A stretch of DNA of 64,000 nucleotides. Source: Neodontobutis hainanensis. Lineage: Eukaryota; Chordata; Actinopteri; Gobiiformes; Odontobutidae. Position 1 is the stretch's first letter. Every line of letters starts with the position of its first letter. The notes beneath the pieces are model-generated. The model worked only from the letters and a program-made list of their open reading frames with translations. It did not search any database and was not told the origin of the DNA. Below are positions 1 to 12,450 of this stretch, piece by piece. The stretch is taken from contig JALDNG010000039.1 of NCBI GenBank assembly GCA_024349245.1, positions 907,001 through 971,000 on the forward strand, in the 5' to 3' direction. The translations under genes and the position numbers were made by a program.

Positions 1-969
1 TGATAAATTGTTCTACTTCTGAAAATACTCCATCTTTCACACTAACATTTTTATTTGTAATAATTTGATGCTTCTTCCAAGATGCTGGTTCAGAATTGTT
101 TGTTGAAGCTGTAACTAACAAAGGCATAAGGGTACATCATACTTGTCAGTAGTATTTATTTTTGTTGAATATGTAAAAGTAGAGGAGATTCGGACCCTGA
201 GGCAGTCACCACTCACGGTGCCCTTCACAAAAACAAACCAAAAAAACATACCGGCTACTTCTGAAAAATCTGCAATTTTCTAGGTACTGTATTGGCCACC
301 TGTCAGAAGTCATCTGTGCATTAATATAAAGATCCAAAGACAAAAAATAAAGTAATTACTTTTGAGAGTGTCAAACACTATTCAGCCAATCAGAGTTAAG
401 AGGACCTCACCACTGTGCCACCAGAGTTAATGACACGCAGAAGATGGAAGGACAAGCGGGGCGAGGCAAGAGTAGGAGAAAGCATGATGATGAGAGGAAG
501 AAAACGACAAAATAAGCAAGATGGAGGGAGCAGAGGAGTGGGATCCAGTGATCCACAGCACCACTCTCCCAGACCACGTACACACAGTAAACCAAATAAA
601 TAGCTTTATACTCAGCAACAGCCAAAGTGGGTCAGACATCAAAGTAGCCACTTGAAAAGCTGCCGGAGCCGTCGACATACACCAACTCTTACTCCAAATT
701 GCTCCTCAACTGTCTACACACTTGCACACTACAAATTGCAGAGCTCTTCCCCTCGCTTGCTCTTGTTCACACACACCTCCTGTAAATTGCTGTGAGCGGG
801 GCCATGGCTGACCAAATAACAGCAATCAGGAAGTCTGAGTGCTGATAGGGACAAAGGCTGCCGGCCACTTTGAGCAGATATACGTAGTGGGTCGAACACC
901 TCTGCGCAGCAAGGACACTGGCCAATCGTGACAGCAGCCAATGACAGGGCCCACCACACACGGACTGTA
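1..969. other. Unassigned sequence, no gene seen
   Basis: The only open frames are short (60-86 codons), overlap on both strands and contain no domain I recognise. Nothing resembles an RNA gene. The right limit is the terminal repeat of the Tc1-type relic. Confidence 0.5.
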
Positions 970-1995
970 CAGTTCTGCTCATAAGTCATACCCTATGATT
1001 TTTTTGAACCATTTTTCAGAGAATATAAATGATAACACAAAAACCTTTCTTTCACTCATAGTTAGTGGTTGGGTGAAGCCATTTCTTGTCTGTTTACTCT
1101 TTTTAAATCATAATGACACAGAAACTAACCAAATGACCCTGATCAAAAGTTGACATACCCCAGTTCTTAATTCCTTGTATTTCCACCTTTAACATCAATG
1201 ACAGCTTAAAGTCTTTTGTTGTAGTTGTGGATGAGGCTCTTTATTTTCTCAGATGGTAAAGCTGCCCATTCTTTTTCGCAAAATTCTTGGGCTGTGTTGC
1301 ATGAACTGCACGTTTGAGATCTCTCCAGAGTGTCTCATTGATATTGAGGTCAGGAGACTGAGATCAGTCCAGAACCTTCACTTTATGCTGCTGTAGCCAA
1401 TGACAGTTCGACTTGGCCTTGTGCTTTGGATCGTTGTCATGTTGGAACGTCCAAGAACATCCCATGTGCAGCTTCCAGACTGAAGTGCAGTATTTTCTGA
1501 TAACATGCTGCATGCATATTTTCCTGTGCCTTTGAAGTTCACACATCCCTAAAACATCAGTGATCCACCTCCATGTTTCACAGTAGGAATGATGTCCCTT
1601 TCATTTTAGGTTAGTTTATTTCTTTAGGACAGCTCACAATGTACATTAAGCTGAAGCCAGAGCTAATTTCCATCTGTAGTCCTAGATGAGTTATTTGTGT
1701 ATATCCCAAACAAAAATTTTCCTGGCTGTTGTGGCTGAGGTTTTTGGTTCATGGTTTGATTTCAACACAATACTTAATTTTCTACTTCTTAATTAGAGTT
1801 TGAACATTGCTAAATGGCATTCTAAATTTCTTGGATATCTTTTTATATCCCTCTCCTGTTTTAGAAAGTTCCCACAAATCCTTTGACAATTCTTTTGCTT
1901 TTTCCATGACTCAATGTTGACAGACCAGGTTTCCCAGATACATTGTGGTAGACTTAAAGGTAAATTCTGCTCTCCATTACTGCTTTGGTTTACGT
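970..1995 (-). mobile_element. Degenerate Tc1-type transposon, transposase on minus strand
   Basis: The left edge follows a TA at 968-969 and begins with the Tc1-like terminal repeat CAGTTCTGCTCATAAGT. Read on the minus strand, about 1210-1430 encodes the transposase C-terminal region, with a recognisable block after the DDE domain (SPDLNI, then LWRDLKRAVH). The N-terminus lies at about 1790-1905, starting MEKAKELSKDLWELSK, which matches Tc1 transposases. Stops and frameshifts are frequent. A stretch near 1600-1680 does not fit the transposase and may be a deletion junction or small insertion. No right terminal repeat was found. The ends match those of the relics at 40934, 46939, 52027 and 57290, so all belong to one inactive family. 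Confidence 0.78.
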
Positions 1996-2142
1996 CAAAT
2001 AAATTGCCAATGAATTTGTGGGAGTTTTCCTTTCACAGTGTATTAAGTATTTGAATGAGACATGCAGTTTAATTTACCAGTGCAGGAATTTAATGCCAAA
2101 GAAAGCATGTCTTAACAGTGACTTTTTTATCTTAAATTTGGA

Positions 2143-2200
2143 GTGCACGGTGGCAGACAGGTTAGTGGGCCTACCTCACAGCAAGAAGGTTGTGAGATCC
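2143..2200 (+). repeat. tRNA-like head of a fish SINE (fragment)
   Basis: The text GTGGCAGACAGGTTAGTG followed by CCTCACAGCAAGAAGGTTGTGAGATCC is the head of the SINE whose full copies lie at 20902-21153 and 24313-24660 on the other strand. The body and tail are missing. It is too incomplete and diverged to be a functional tRNA. Confidence 0.6.
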
Positions 2201-3251
2201 CTAATGTTCATAGCCAATAAATAGCCAACCCTGCAGAAGTGCCAAAGAGCATCATATTTATCTTAAAAACATAACTCCTAATGTATGAATAGTTCAGATT
2301 AACAGAGAATCCTAAACAGAAACACAGACTTCTCCCTGAATAACCCCTTTAAGTGCCTCACTTTCTATCTTTTCTCTGTCTTTTCTCACATTTAATAACT
2401 TGTGTGTTTTTATTGAAGTCAAACTCAGTGTTGACTCTCTGAGCACATCTACTGCAGGTTTCCGTATTTAGCTCCAGCAAAGCTGTGCGCGGGGTACGGC
2501 ACAAACAGACGGTGATTTATTGTAGCAGACAGCAGTGTTTTCATTGTCAGAGGTTTAGTAATGGGAGCCAATTGAAGAGTGAAAGAAACATTGTGTTTCT
2601 CTGAGTCAAGTACTATAAAGAGAGGGATGTGCTGTTTCATGGTGTCACCCTGATCCACCGCACGCCCCAGCGCTCCACTCAGTCTGTCTGGTCTAATGCG
2701 GCATCATGTGTCCATATTTTAAAGCATTAAGCTTTTGTTAATAAGAGAAAATAATTTAGTGTTAAACCTGACTCATTTGTAGTGTAAAAAGATAATATAA
2801 CCGGCTGATTTGTTCTGCAGTCATTAATAAATATCAACGGTAAGACATCAACTTTACAAGTAGAAAAGACGTAAACAACAAACTAAGAACAACACGTTCC
2901 TGAACACTTAATAAGATACGGTAGACTAAGCCTGTTCTTCTAAACTAACTAATCTAACTTTTACCATTAGTCGGTCCAACTCTAGAGCATGCTCAATGTG
3001 CGGGGTTGACCTTAATCGGAGTAAGTCGTATACATGCAGCAGTAATCCGAGAATGAACCACATTATCCTGGGCTCTGTGCTACAAACCTAGTAATTCTAG
3101 TCTAACCTAACCTGGCTATGTCTCTCCTCCCAGTTAGACCAAGCCTATCAATCCTGTTCATGTGAAACAGACAGAGTTGGCACTAAACATCCAATTACAG
3201 TGACATGAGAGATGAGGAAAAACACTAAATTACACTAATCTCACATGACAG
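2201..3251. other. Unassigned sequence
   Basis: About 1 kb with no coding region, repeat family or RNA gene I can support. A minus-strand frame of 69 codons at 2449-2658 has no recognisable motif. Confidence 0.4.
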
Positions 3252-3850
3252 TTTAGTGCAGTGGCTCAAGAAGTAGAGCGGTCATCCTGTAAACAAAAGG
3301 TTGGCGGTTCGATTCCCTGCCCTGTTGTGGTGCAAGAGTTAAGACCCAAAAGTGGACACAAGACTTTATTGACCGACAAACAGTGAGGGACGGGAGTGTA
3401 GGTCTTTGGAAGGATACACAAGGAACGCCTCGAACTTCACACAGGAACTGAAAAAACAGAAAACATGGTTAAGTACAGGACTACAGGTAACAGGGCAAAA
3501 CTCAAGAAAATGCAGCCGACTGTAGTTCACCGTCAAAGCAGACGAAACACTCAGAGTCTGGCTGGAGAGCTGGCTCTATGAAGGCTGGGTCTTGATTGTA
3601 GATGGTGCACAGGGGCAGCACACACACACACAAGGGAGAGGGAACACAGAGAGGAAAGCTGGAGCCACTGCCAGGGACGTGACACGCTCTCCCCAGTTCA
3701 TACAGTTGTTGTGTCCTTGGGCAAGACATGTTCTGTCAGACTATGTTTGGCGGTGCAAAATGGCTACCATGTCTCCACCACCAGTTTGTGACTGTGGAGT
3801 GAATGAAGAATGGACTCTTTAAAGCGCTTTGAGAGCCTGGAATCCCATCC
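3252..3850 (+). repeat. tRNA-derived SINE split by a nested insertion
   Basis: The head contains an A-box-like TGGCTCAAGAAG at about 3261 and a perfect consensus B box GGTTCGATTCC at 3306-3316, the internal RNA polymerase III promoter of tRNA-derived SINEs. The body resumes at about 3690 with the shared text GTCCTTGGGCAAGACA and ends near AAAGCGCTTTGAGAGCCTGG. The same body occurs at 15848-16020. The intervening 3318-3689 is foreign. Confidence 0.68.
3318..3689. mobile_element. Unidentified insertion inside the SINE
   Basis: This block of about 370 bases sits between GATTCCC of the SINE head and the GCTCTCCCC that should follow it, as the uninterrupted copy at 15848 shows. Its edges read CCCTG and CAGGG, a short inverted match. 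It contains an (AC)n run near 3618-3632 and no coding frame I recognise. The family is unknown to me; a small non-autonomous DNA element is one possibility. Confidence 0.4.
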
Positions 3851-4201
3851 TTTATTATTAAAATGAACAGCACCAGAGACTGACCGAACGCACTAAACGC
3901 ACAAAGAGCAAAAGACTAACAAGCAACAGAAGTGTGGAGGTTTTAAATGCTGCATTAAAATAAATATCCAGTCCATTAATCGGTTAATCTGAACATAAAG
4001 CTGACAATAAAACCCATTTGGATCACAATGCCGTTTACCAATTTAAGCCTTAAGTTACTATTTGACATGACTTTACAGTGTCACTAGTTCACTGTACATT
4101 TGTGCTTCAGTCAACATCAGCTCCACAGACGCTTTTTCTCCTCAGCAAATTTCCCCTCCTCCTGGACACCTGCAGCTCGTTTCTCGTTGCTGATTGGTCA
4201 G

Positions 4202-6114
4202 CAGTGTTGTGCAAGTTACTTCCAAACTGTAATATATTATAGATTACTTATTACTGTTATTTAAATGTAATACTTTACATTACAATATTACTGTCTCAGA
4301 ATTGTAATACATTACATTACTCCTGTATTACTTTTGAGTTACTTTCACGAAAATAACTATAAGGTAGAACTTAAAATTCGAAAATGACAAAATGTAATAC
4401 AGAGCATTTTACATCCAGTAGAAAACATTTGATGTTCCATAATGACTGTGGGCTATCAGGCTACTAACAATAAAGCATATAATTGGCAAAGTGAAGGCTC
4501 AAGACAAGAAAGGATGACAGACAAAATCACAAATGATTAAAGTCTGTATAAAGTATGGTCGAGGTAAAATTATTATCTGGCAATAGCTTGGGTCTATTAA
4601 TATTAGACATAACATAAGTAAACTCTAATGCCATGACAAGATGCACATTTGTTTTACTTTATTCTCTTTGAATTCAAGAGGTTCACAACACAAACTGTCA
4701 TGCACAAAGTGCACATGATGAACATAGCTTAGGCTGTGCTTTCTCAAGTATAAAGTGCACTTGGAGGACCAACTCCTTAGCCTCGGTCGTTTTAGTCCAC
4801 AAGCTAAACATAACCTAACTGCTTAGTAAGATAATACAGAAGAAAAAACCCTTAGGCCAGGGGTCCTCAATTAAAATCAGCAGAAGTCCACTTAGTTAAC
4901 TTTACTCAAGTGAGGGGTCCGGAAAATTAAAATAAAAGGATATGGGTTTGAATATAATTCTTTAAAGTAAAGTCTCATTTATTCCACACCTACAGCCTCT
5001 TAAACAATCTGGATATGAATGTCCACTGTATTCTGTATTTTATCCTTTGTTTTCCCCGTGTGGGGTAACATTTTAATTAATCCTAAATGCTGTAATAGCA
5101 TGTCACTCATCTCCGAACCCTTCTTTAACACATTTTCTGTATTTAATCTCCCAAATGAACATGTGTTGGGTTCAAATGAACGCGAATAGCGTGAGCTATT
5201 ACTAATACTATTACTAATATGCGACAAACGAGTCAAGTACCACACTTACAACACAATAGAGAAGATGACAGACAAATGTACAACTCACCACATTATTAGA
5301 CGTCCTCACTTTCCTCTGAGTCTTTTAATCCAGACATGAAAACTGTCCAGTCCTGGTTCAGTTCTGGATTCATTCTGATTATCAAAGCAGCCTGGACTGG
5401 ACGATAAAGGGCTGTTGTTCAGCTTTGACTCTGACACGGAGCTTAGGAGATGAATAAACTAAAATAAAGCGTTCCCTCTCCGTCCATAACGGCAGTGAAT
5501 CTTCGTTATGTTTTGCCAAGGCTCAACTTTTAGATTTTAGTCGTTTCTAACGCATTATGAGGCTACGCTAAACATGTTGAATTTCCGCCGCTCTGTCCGT
5601 AACCCATAATAACCTGAGGACCCGAGTGTTGACCTAGCTGCCCTAGAAGTGCGGTTCAAAAATATGTTTTACACAATGCGCTTGTAATTATGAATAATGT
5701 CTTGCGGTCCAGATCAAAGTCTCTCGGGGTTCGGTTTCGGACCGTGGCCTTTGCCTCTAAAAAAGACTAACATTCACGAGGTGGAGCATACGTCCACCTC
5801 GTGAATGTACAGTCGTCTTCTGCCATCTTCATTAGCCGCTTTTCCACTGGCAAGCGCAACCCGCGAGCACAGCAGGGGCAGAAATCATGCCTCGCGCCAC
5901 TCCTGTCACGCAATAACAAAGTTACACCAACAAGAGGACATTAATGAAATCTCGCAAAAGTTTTTTTTTTTTTTTGTAGCATAGCTTTGCTGAAAATGTA
6001 ACGAGTAAAATATTACTAAAAAATAATTTGTAATGCCTTACACTACTGCGTTACAGGAAAAAGTAATATATTACTGTAATGCATTACTTTTGTAATGCGT
6101 TACTCCCAACACTG
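4202..6114. mobile_element. Non-autonomous hAT-type transposon with 8-bp TSD
   Basis: The element begins CAGTGTTGTGCAAGTTACT and ends with the inverted counterpart AATGCGTTACTCCCAACACTG. It is flanked by a perfect 8-base duplication TTGGTCAG at 4194-4201 and 6115-6122, the duplication length of hAT elements. Both ends are rich in TTACATTAC and TAATAC words. The 1.9-kb interior has only short frames, the largest being 81 codons on the minus strand at 5000-5245, with no hAT dimerisation or catalytic motif. A second hAT-like end (CAGGGGTCCTCAATTA at about 4859) and a loosely matching inverted end near 5615 suggest a nested element, but that is weak. Transposition would have needed transposase from elsewhere. 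Confidence 0.88.
5770..5808. repeat. Perfect 16-bp inverted repeat (hairpin)
   Basis: The arms ACATTCACGAGGTGGA (5770-5785) and TCCACCTCGTGAATGT (5793-5808) are perfect reverse complements around a 7-base spacer. The hairpin lies inside the hAT element, about 300 bases from its right end. It could be a subterminal structure, a relic of a tiny foldback element, or the tip of a replication-slippage inversion. Confidence 0.9.
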
Positions 6115-6122
6115 TTGGTCAG

Positions 6123-7781
6123 TGGGTCTTGTTTCTATCCTCTCCCTGGAACTTCTACAGCTCCAGAGCAGATTGGCTGTTCAGTGGAAGTTTCCACAGA
6201 GATCTACCTCAATAGAAAGTGAACCAGCTGCTGAAAACTGAAAACCCAGGGTTAACCCTGAACTCAACTCTGTAACGTCGTAATCCAGGTATCTTAGTAC
6301 AGGGTCCAAGTGTGTTACATTGATATAAAAAACTTTTAATGACTGCACCAACAAACGAAGTAAGGTGTTTACAGTAGTTTGAAACTCGGTTATAATCGGA
6401 CAGTGTTTAATCATTTGAATTCATCTACAACCTTTTTTGGTGTGACCACTCAAATTAGAGAGAGAAGGGTCCCTGGAGGATTGAGTCTTAAATTAAATAA
6501 AGTATTAAATTCAGTAAGACTTCACTTTAACTTGTCATTATAACTCAAGCATTTTGACTCCAAAACCTTCAGGAAAAGAAGAGAACTCTCTATGAGTTAA
6601 TGACTGGAAATTTGCTGTTTACCTTCAGTACACATACTGAATGTTGACTTTTGGTAAAATATGATGTATACATTCCTGTGGCTCCGCTTGACAGTATCAT
6701 TAATGCAGAACACATTTACAATAATGAGGACGCAGAGATAATATAGTAGCTGTGGCTGTTCATTTATTTGTCTGTGTAGGTGACAGGTATGATGTTTGTG
6801 TGTGTGACAGAAGGCCCGAGCTGCTAATAATTCATACTTTTCAATCTCAATCATTTATTTTTATTTTTTTTATATTCCGTAAACGTACATACATTCAAAA
6901 AATTAGTGAGAGAATTTACTTCACAACAGGCTGCGGCAGCCTTTCCTTTTTTTTTTACGCCTTAGCTCCTGCAGCCATTAGCCGTGGAAACATTCAAGCT
7001 CCAGTGCATCCATCCCTTCCTTACTCTCAGGATAACGCAGCTTACATTTAGTATTTCAAAGTTGTGCTACAGCTTCTCCTCATCTGATTAAATCACACCA
7101 CATCCAGGCTGTGCCGTTTTCTTCTTCTATAAAAAAGTCATTTTCTTGCTGCTGCCCATCAGGATGGAAGAATCCCCACGTAGTTCACAGCGGCCCACAG
7201 GGCAGGGGGCCGCACTCAGCCGTGAACCGCCACAAGACCACTCCATGAATCCAATCAATCAAACGGCAGCAGTAATGACTGAGGGTCTACGCTGTCACTG
7301 CAGTTCAGTTAAGACTTTTCAAAATCACACCCTTATTTGATGGACCAGGTTCTGAACAGGCCATTTGCTGTTTTGTAATCTGTCCGCCCTAATACCTTTT
7401 ATACAAAGGATTAGTCTGGTCTCTGAAGCAACACCATTTGCTGTACTTTCACTTAGCTGTTTGATACTGCTTCTACTGCAGATCAGACTCCTGTTACTAA
7501 GACAGGGTAAGGGATAGCTCGAAGGTAAGCAGTGATTATGGGGTAAATTTTTAAACATGTCTGTTACTGGTATGGAGCACGTCGGCAGGTGGCTACAACA
7601 AACTGAATGGACTGACAGCAGGGAGCCATTTACTACTGAGTTTATGTGGAACTGATACAATTTTGAGGTGGACTGATGTGGACTGTATAAACTTAAATCC
7701 TTATTGGATTTAATGCATATCAGGTGATGTGTATTTGTGTAACGAGGGAGGGTGTGGCCTAAAGAGATCAACACACTAAAT
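6123..7781. other. Unassigned sequence
   Basis: No element or gene is supported here. Open frames of 99 codons (plus, 6752-7051) and 149 codons (minus, 7325-7774) lack recognisable domains, and the 149-codon frame runs into the terminal region of the next transposon. Confidence 0.4.
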
Positions 7782-9030
7782 CAAGGTGTGCATAATTATT
7801 AGGCAGATTCTTCTCCTCAGAAAAAAGATTTTAACTGACTCTGAAAAGCAAAAAATTGCAAAATGTCTTTCACAGGAATGCAGCACTTTTGAAATATCTA
7901 ATATATTGCGTGATCACAGAACCATCAAACGTTTTGTAACAAATTGTCAACAGGGTCGCATGAAACGTGTCGAGAAGAAAAGAAGCAAATTACTGGGCAA
8001 AGATTTGTGAAGAATCAAACGTGAAGCTACCAGGAACCCATTATCCTCCAGTGCTGCCATATTCCACAACTGCAACCAACCTGGAGTGTCAAGAAGTACG
8101 AGGTGTTCAGTTCAGAGACATGGCCAAGGTAAGAAAGGCTGAAACATGAAACATGAACACCTCTGAACAAGACACATAAGTTGAAACGTCAAGAAATATC
8201 TGAAGACAGATTGTTCAAAGGTTTTGTGGACTGATGAGTTGAGAGTGACTCTTAATGGACCAGACGGATGGACCCGTGGTTGGATCAGTAACGGACACAG
8301 AGCTCCACTTTGACTCAGACACCAGCAAGGTGGAGGTGAGGTACAGGCATGGGCAGGTATTTTTTAAAGATGAGCTAGTTGGACCTTTTCAGGTTGAAAA
8401 TGGACTCAAAATCAACTCTCAGACCTACTGCCAATTTTTAGAAGACACTTTCTTCAAGCAGTGGTCCAGGACAAAGGCCTTAAAGATGAAAAACTAATGA
8501 CATGGCCCCCTTCTCCACCTGAATTAAACCCAATTGAGAACTTTTGGGCCCTTCTTAAGCAGGACATTTACAGTGAAGGTAAATAGTACACCTCTGAACA
8601 GTGTCTGGGAGGCTGTGGTCGCATAAGCACAAAAAGTTGATTCTGATCAGATCAAGAAACTGACTCTGTGAATGGAAGGCTTGTGACTGTTATAGAAAAG
8701 AAGGGTGGCTATATTAGTCACTGAGTTGTTTTTTTATTATTATTTTTTCAGAAATGTTTATTTGTAAATTTTGAGTTTGTTTATTATTCTCACTTTAACA
8801 GGTGAACATAATCAAGTGAGATGTTGATAGTTGTATAATAATTCTGCACACTAATAGGTTCCTAATAATGGTGTACATGTAGATATTCTCTTAAGAAAGC
8901 TAAAACTTCACTTTTACTATTTAACTGTTCAGGTTTGAGGGTTTACTAACTTTTTGGATTGACCAAGAGCACTGTAGTAAAATTAATCCTCAAAAATACA
9001 ATATTAATTGCAATAGTTGTGCACACAGTG
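7782..9030 (+). mobile_element. Tc1/mariner-superfamily transposon, decayed transposase
   Basis: The terminal repeats are CAAGGTGTGCATAATTATT at the left and the inverted AATAGTTGTGCACACAGTG at the right. Between them lies a plus-strand transposase relic spread over several frames. About 7807-8010 carries the N-terminal DNA-binding region (LTDSEKQKIAKCLSQ). About 8215-8500 holds the start of the catalytic domain, with a D of the DDE triad in a WTDE-like context and the NSQTYCQFLEDTFF block. About 8500-8715 ends with PPSPPELNPIENFWALLKQD. The segment between FKQWSRTKA and KGLKDEK, which should contain the second acidic residue, is deleted. Stops at several points confirm a pseudogene. Confidence 0.82.
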
Positions 9031-9098
9031 TTCCTGATTTGGTGCTACAAACATAACTCTATCAAAAACAAAGCCACAAACAAAAATCTATGCCCAAC

Positions 9099-9172
9099 AA
9101 AGCCACTAAGCTGCACAGAACTAGCAAGGATTTGTTTAATTCCCTAACGACACTGTTGAGTTATCACTAAAG
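9099..9172 (+). repeat. Unnamed short dispersed repeat, copy 1
   Basis: This stretch matches 50411-50482 by eye at roughly three bases in four, sharing CTGCACAGAAC, ATTTGTTTAA, CACTGTT and AGTTATCACTAAA in order. I do not recognise the family. Confidence 0.5.
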
Positions 9173-9179
9173 GCCTACT

Positions 9180-12100
9180 TGTCCTGGTTCTCCTGATTAG
9201 TCACACTAGTGAGGGGAGAGAGCACAGAGCAACCAGAGAATCTGCGTGACTAATCAAATACTGAAAAACAACATAAAAATCACACAAGACGGACCACCAA
9301 TTAACAGTGAGCTTCTTTTGAAAAAGAACAGATGGAACTGGTCTGAACCGGAGTCCAGAGCACACATAGTACTGTCTCATGAGACAAAGTCAAACATGCA
9401 GACTTTTAGCATTAGCATCATTAGCAATAGCAGCATTAGCACAGCGGCTTTATGGTAGCATTAGAAAACACACAGTGACTGTTTCCCACTGTACATGGAA
9501 CACACTTCAGGCTGAGCTGGATCATCAAAAGCCACAAGTTTTTCTGCAATTTTCTTCCCACGCTAAATAAAATACTTAAATGCTTAATTTTTTACAAGTG
9601 ACTTTTGAAAGCTCTTAATTTACATGCTGACATAATATGACAACGGTGTTAAAATCTCTCACAGCTGCTCATGTGCAGGCCATAACTGCACAGCTCACTT
9701 TGGCTTTGCAGTGTGTGCACAGCTTTTTATTTCTGCCATTGCTCCTTTTACAGCCTTAGGAATTATGCATAATGCTCTGGAACTTTTTTAACTCACTTAT
9801 AAGCAAGTTTATACAACTTTATGCTTTCATCAGCACATTTTAAAGCTGGACAGAGCTCTTTGACTGGCTTCAGCACTGCTCAACGAACTCCCATGACACC
9901 GGACACTTGCTATAAATCTATCCTTTAGTAAGCCATAAGGCTTGCTATAGTAATTACTGAGTGTGTATACCATCCCTTTTAATCTTTTATGCTCCATTCT
10001 ATTTATAGTTCTCCATGAGTTTCAGCCTGTAGCAGTGTTTTATGGCTCTTCACTGTAGACGATGTTGGCCCAAAGCGTGCGTTCCAGCTGCTCCACTCAG
10101 CTTCTCTTGGCTGCAGTCAGGGATCATCCTTACATTTTGTACAAATATTAATTATAAGATGAATAATTTAAAATTTGGTGATCAAAAAATGTAGCATGAT
10201 TCTGCCTACACTACAAATCTCATTCTTTTTTAGTGACATTGACAATTATTATCTAATCCATTTCAAAACACATCCTGACGAAGTCTGTCATGGTTGATTG
10301 TTGGACAGAATAGTTGTCTGTGCACGCTCTTGAGTCAGAACATGAACTGTGACTTCAACCTCAACATCACCAGTCTATTTGTGTCTCCGCTCCATCTGCC
10401 CCCCTCCAGCCTGACATTCTGGAGTCCAGCTCAAGACCTGACAACAATGCTGACAAATCATGTGTGTTGCTAAGATATTTTGTCAGTAGTTCTCAGTCCG
10501 TCTTTATCTTTAACCCCACCACTTTCTCTCTTATCTTCTCACTCCGATGTTGCACTTGAGCGATGAGAATGGCCCACAGTCTGTGCTGACAGAAATCAAT
10601 GCCTAATGAGCTGTGAAATCCTCTTATTCCTCTCATGGCGTCTTGTTTTTTTTTTTTTGCAGAAGGCTGTGAAAAACAAGTTTGTAATGACTTCAGTTGG
10701 AACAGTTTGTGCATCTGTCCACTTTTGAACGAAATGAAATGGTCTGTAGTGTCGTGTGTTCTTGTTAAAGGACTCTTCATGACAGTGGGAAAAAACACTT
10801 ATTGGGAGAATCTGGCACCAAAATCCTTCTCAGTTTCATTCTGTCCCCACATTCAGTCTAGGTTCCAATATTATTGGTTTTCATAAATTTTGATTGAATT
10901 TGCTGTAATGTACTGTATAAAACAGCCCAACTGCCAAGAAATAATGCCTGCGAGATATACTGTGTACTGTGTTCTAATTAAACAAATGTTTAATATTGAA
11001 TGTTGAGTGTCTAGAGGCAGAGGGCATATTCTTCCTGTTTGAAATGAGGACGCTCTGGTGCCACCCTCACAACAGCAGGAGCGAGTCAGTGGACAACAGG
11101 CTTTTACACAATGGTAATGCACTGTTTACACACATTGACAAGTCTATGGAGCTATGCTTTATAAACGCTGCCACCAACAACATAAACCCCATATTCTCAG
11201 AATGAACATAATCCTGGGTTTACCATATAAGTTGATGCTGTTGCTCTAAAGCTAAAAGTCAACACGACCTTTGCTTTTCAGTGACAATAAGACAATCCTC
11301 AGATGTAATGTCATTTGGAGATTCATTATCAGACTTAAATGCCCATTATTCCTGTATGTTGAAACCATGCAGGATGCAGTATAAATGCGTCATCCCACTT
11401 TGCTTTGTCAATAGAAAACAGAATATTTGTGAAACCCAAAGTGGACTAAATTGATGATATAATATTGATGATGATGAACTTTGGTTAGGACTCTCAGGTA
11501 TGTGCCAAACGTTCTTGTCAGATGTACTGTCCTACTGTCACAGCAGCACTAGCCTACACGTCCCTAGTCTTTTTGTGCTGAAGGTGAGAAGGTACATCTC
11601 TGGAGGTCACCAGAGAAAGCCTTTGTTTGAAAGATGTATTTTCCATCTTGTACGACACCTGCGCGGCTGTCTCTATAAATATGTAAATGAGTGTGTGTTG
11701 TCATGATGAGGAGGATAAGTGCGAGGTTTGTCCTTCTGCCGGGGCTCCATCGCTCAGCCCACTTTGCATTCTGCTTTCTGTCACCCGGCACTATCTTCAT
11801 CCCTCACACATTCACTTGCAGCGCTCAGCGAAGGCATCTTGGTGGAAGTGTGATGGAATCAGCGTTGTTGATTTGTCATTTGGTGGTACACTGCAGGCGG
11901 CTGCCAAACAGATACAGTTGCCATGGTAGTGGCTGTGGTTTGGTGCGTGCGGGCGTGATTCTGATGTGCTGCCATTCTGGCTCAGCTACATTTGGAGTTG
12001 AATTTTTCCTCAGCAAATTCAAACACACCACACCAGATTCTATTCACTGATATCATCTTTTGGAATTGCACCATAACCTCTCATGCAGTGTTTCTTACAG

Positions 12101-12365
12101 ACTTTCAGTAGGTCTATGGCAGAGTTTTGCTGACTTCATTAGTTGTGTGTTTTGTTTTGTAAAACATGTGTATGTATATGAGGTGCTCAAGCACATTGTG
12201 TGGAAGGTAGGCCTTTACCTTTGCCAAAAGTTGCAGCTGAAAGAACCTACACTGGACGACTGAACTTATCTGCTTAAAACATTTTCTAAAAACACTCCAG
12301 GATTTCTGGCTGTAGGAAGGTTGTATTTGACTAAAAGGCCTTGAACGCTGTCAGCTCCTTCTAGG
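9180..12365. other. Unassigned sequence
   Basis: About 3.2 kb with no supported gene. Short frames (up to 119 codons at 11691-12050, plus) show no domain. AT-rich text around 9700-10020 contains several homeodomain-like TAATTA and ATGCAT words, but without an alignment this cannot be called a conserved element. Confidence 0.35.
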
Positions 12366-12450
12366 ACAGGGGTATCCAAACTTTTTTAATTCAAGACCGC
12401 ATCAGGAAAAATGAATGAAGGTCATGTAACTCCCCTCAGCTCTAGTGTTT
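12366..12450 (+). mobile_element. Possible hAT terminal end
   Basis: CAGGGGTATCCAAACTTTTTT resembles the outer terminal repeat of Charlie-like hAT elements. I found no matching inverted end or target duplication, so this is either a truncated end or chance. Confidence 0.3.

Noticed and set aside
7325..7774. 149-codon minus-strand ORF
   Set aside because: No domain recognised; it lies beside a transposon end in unassigned sequence, with no supporting signal.
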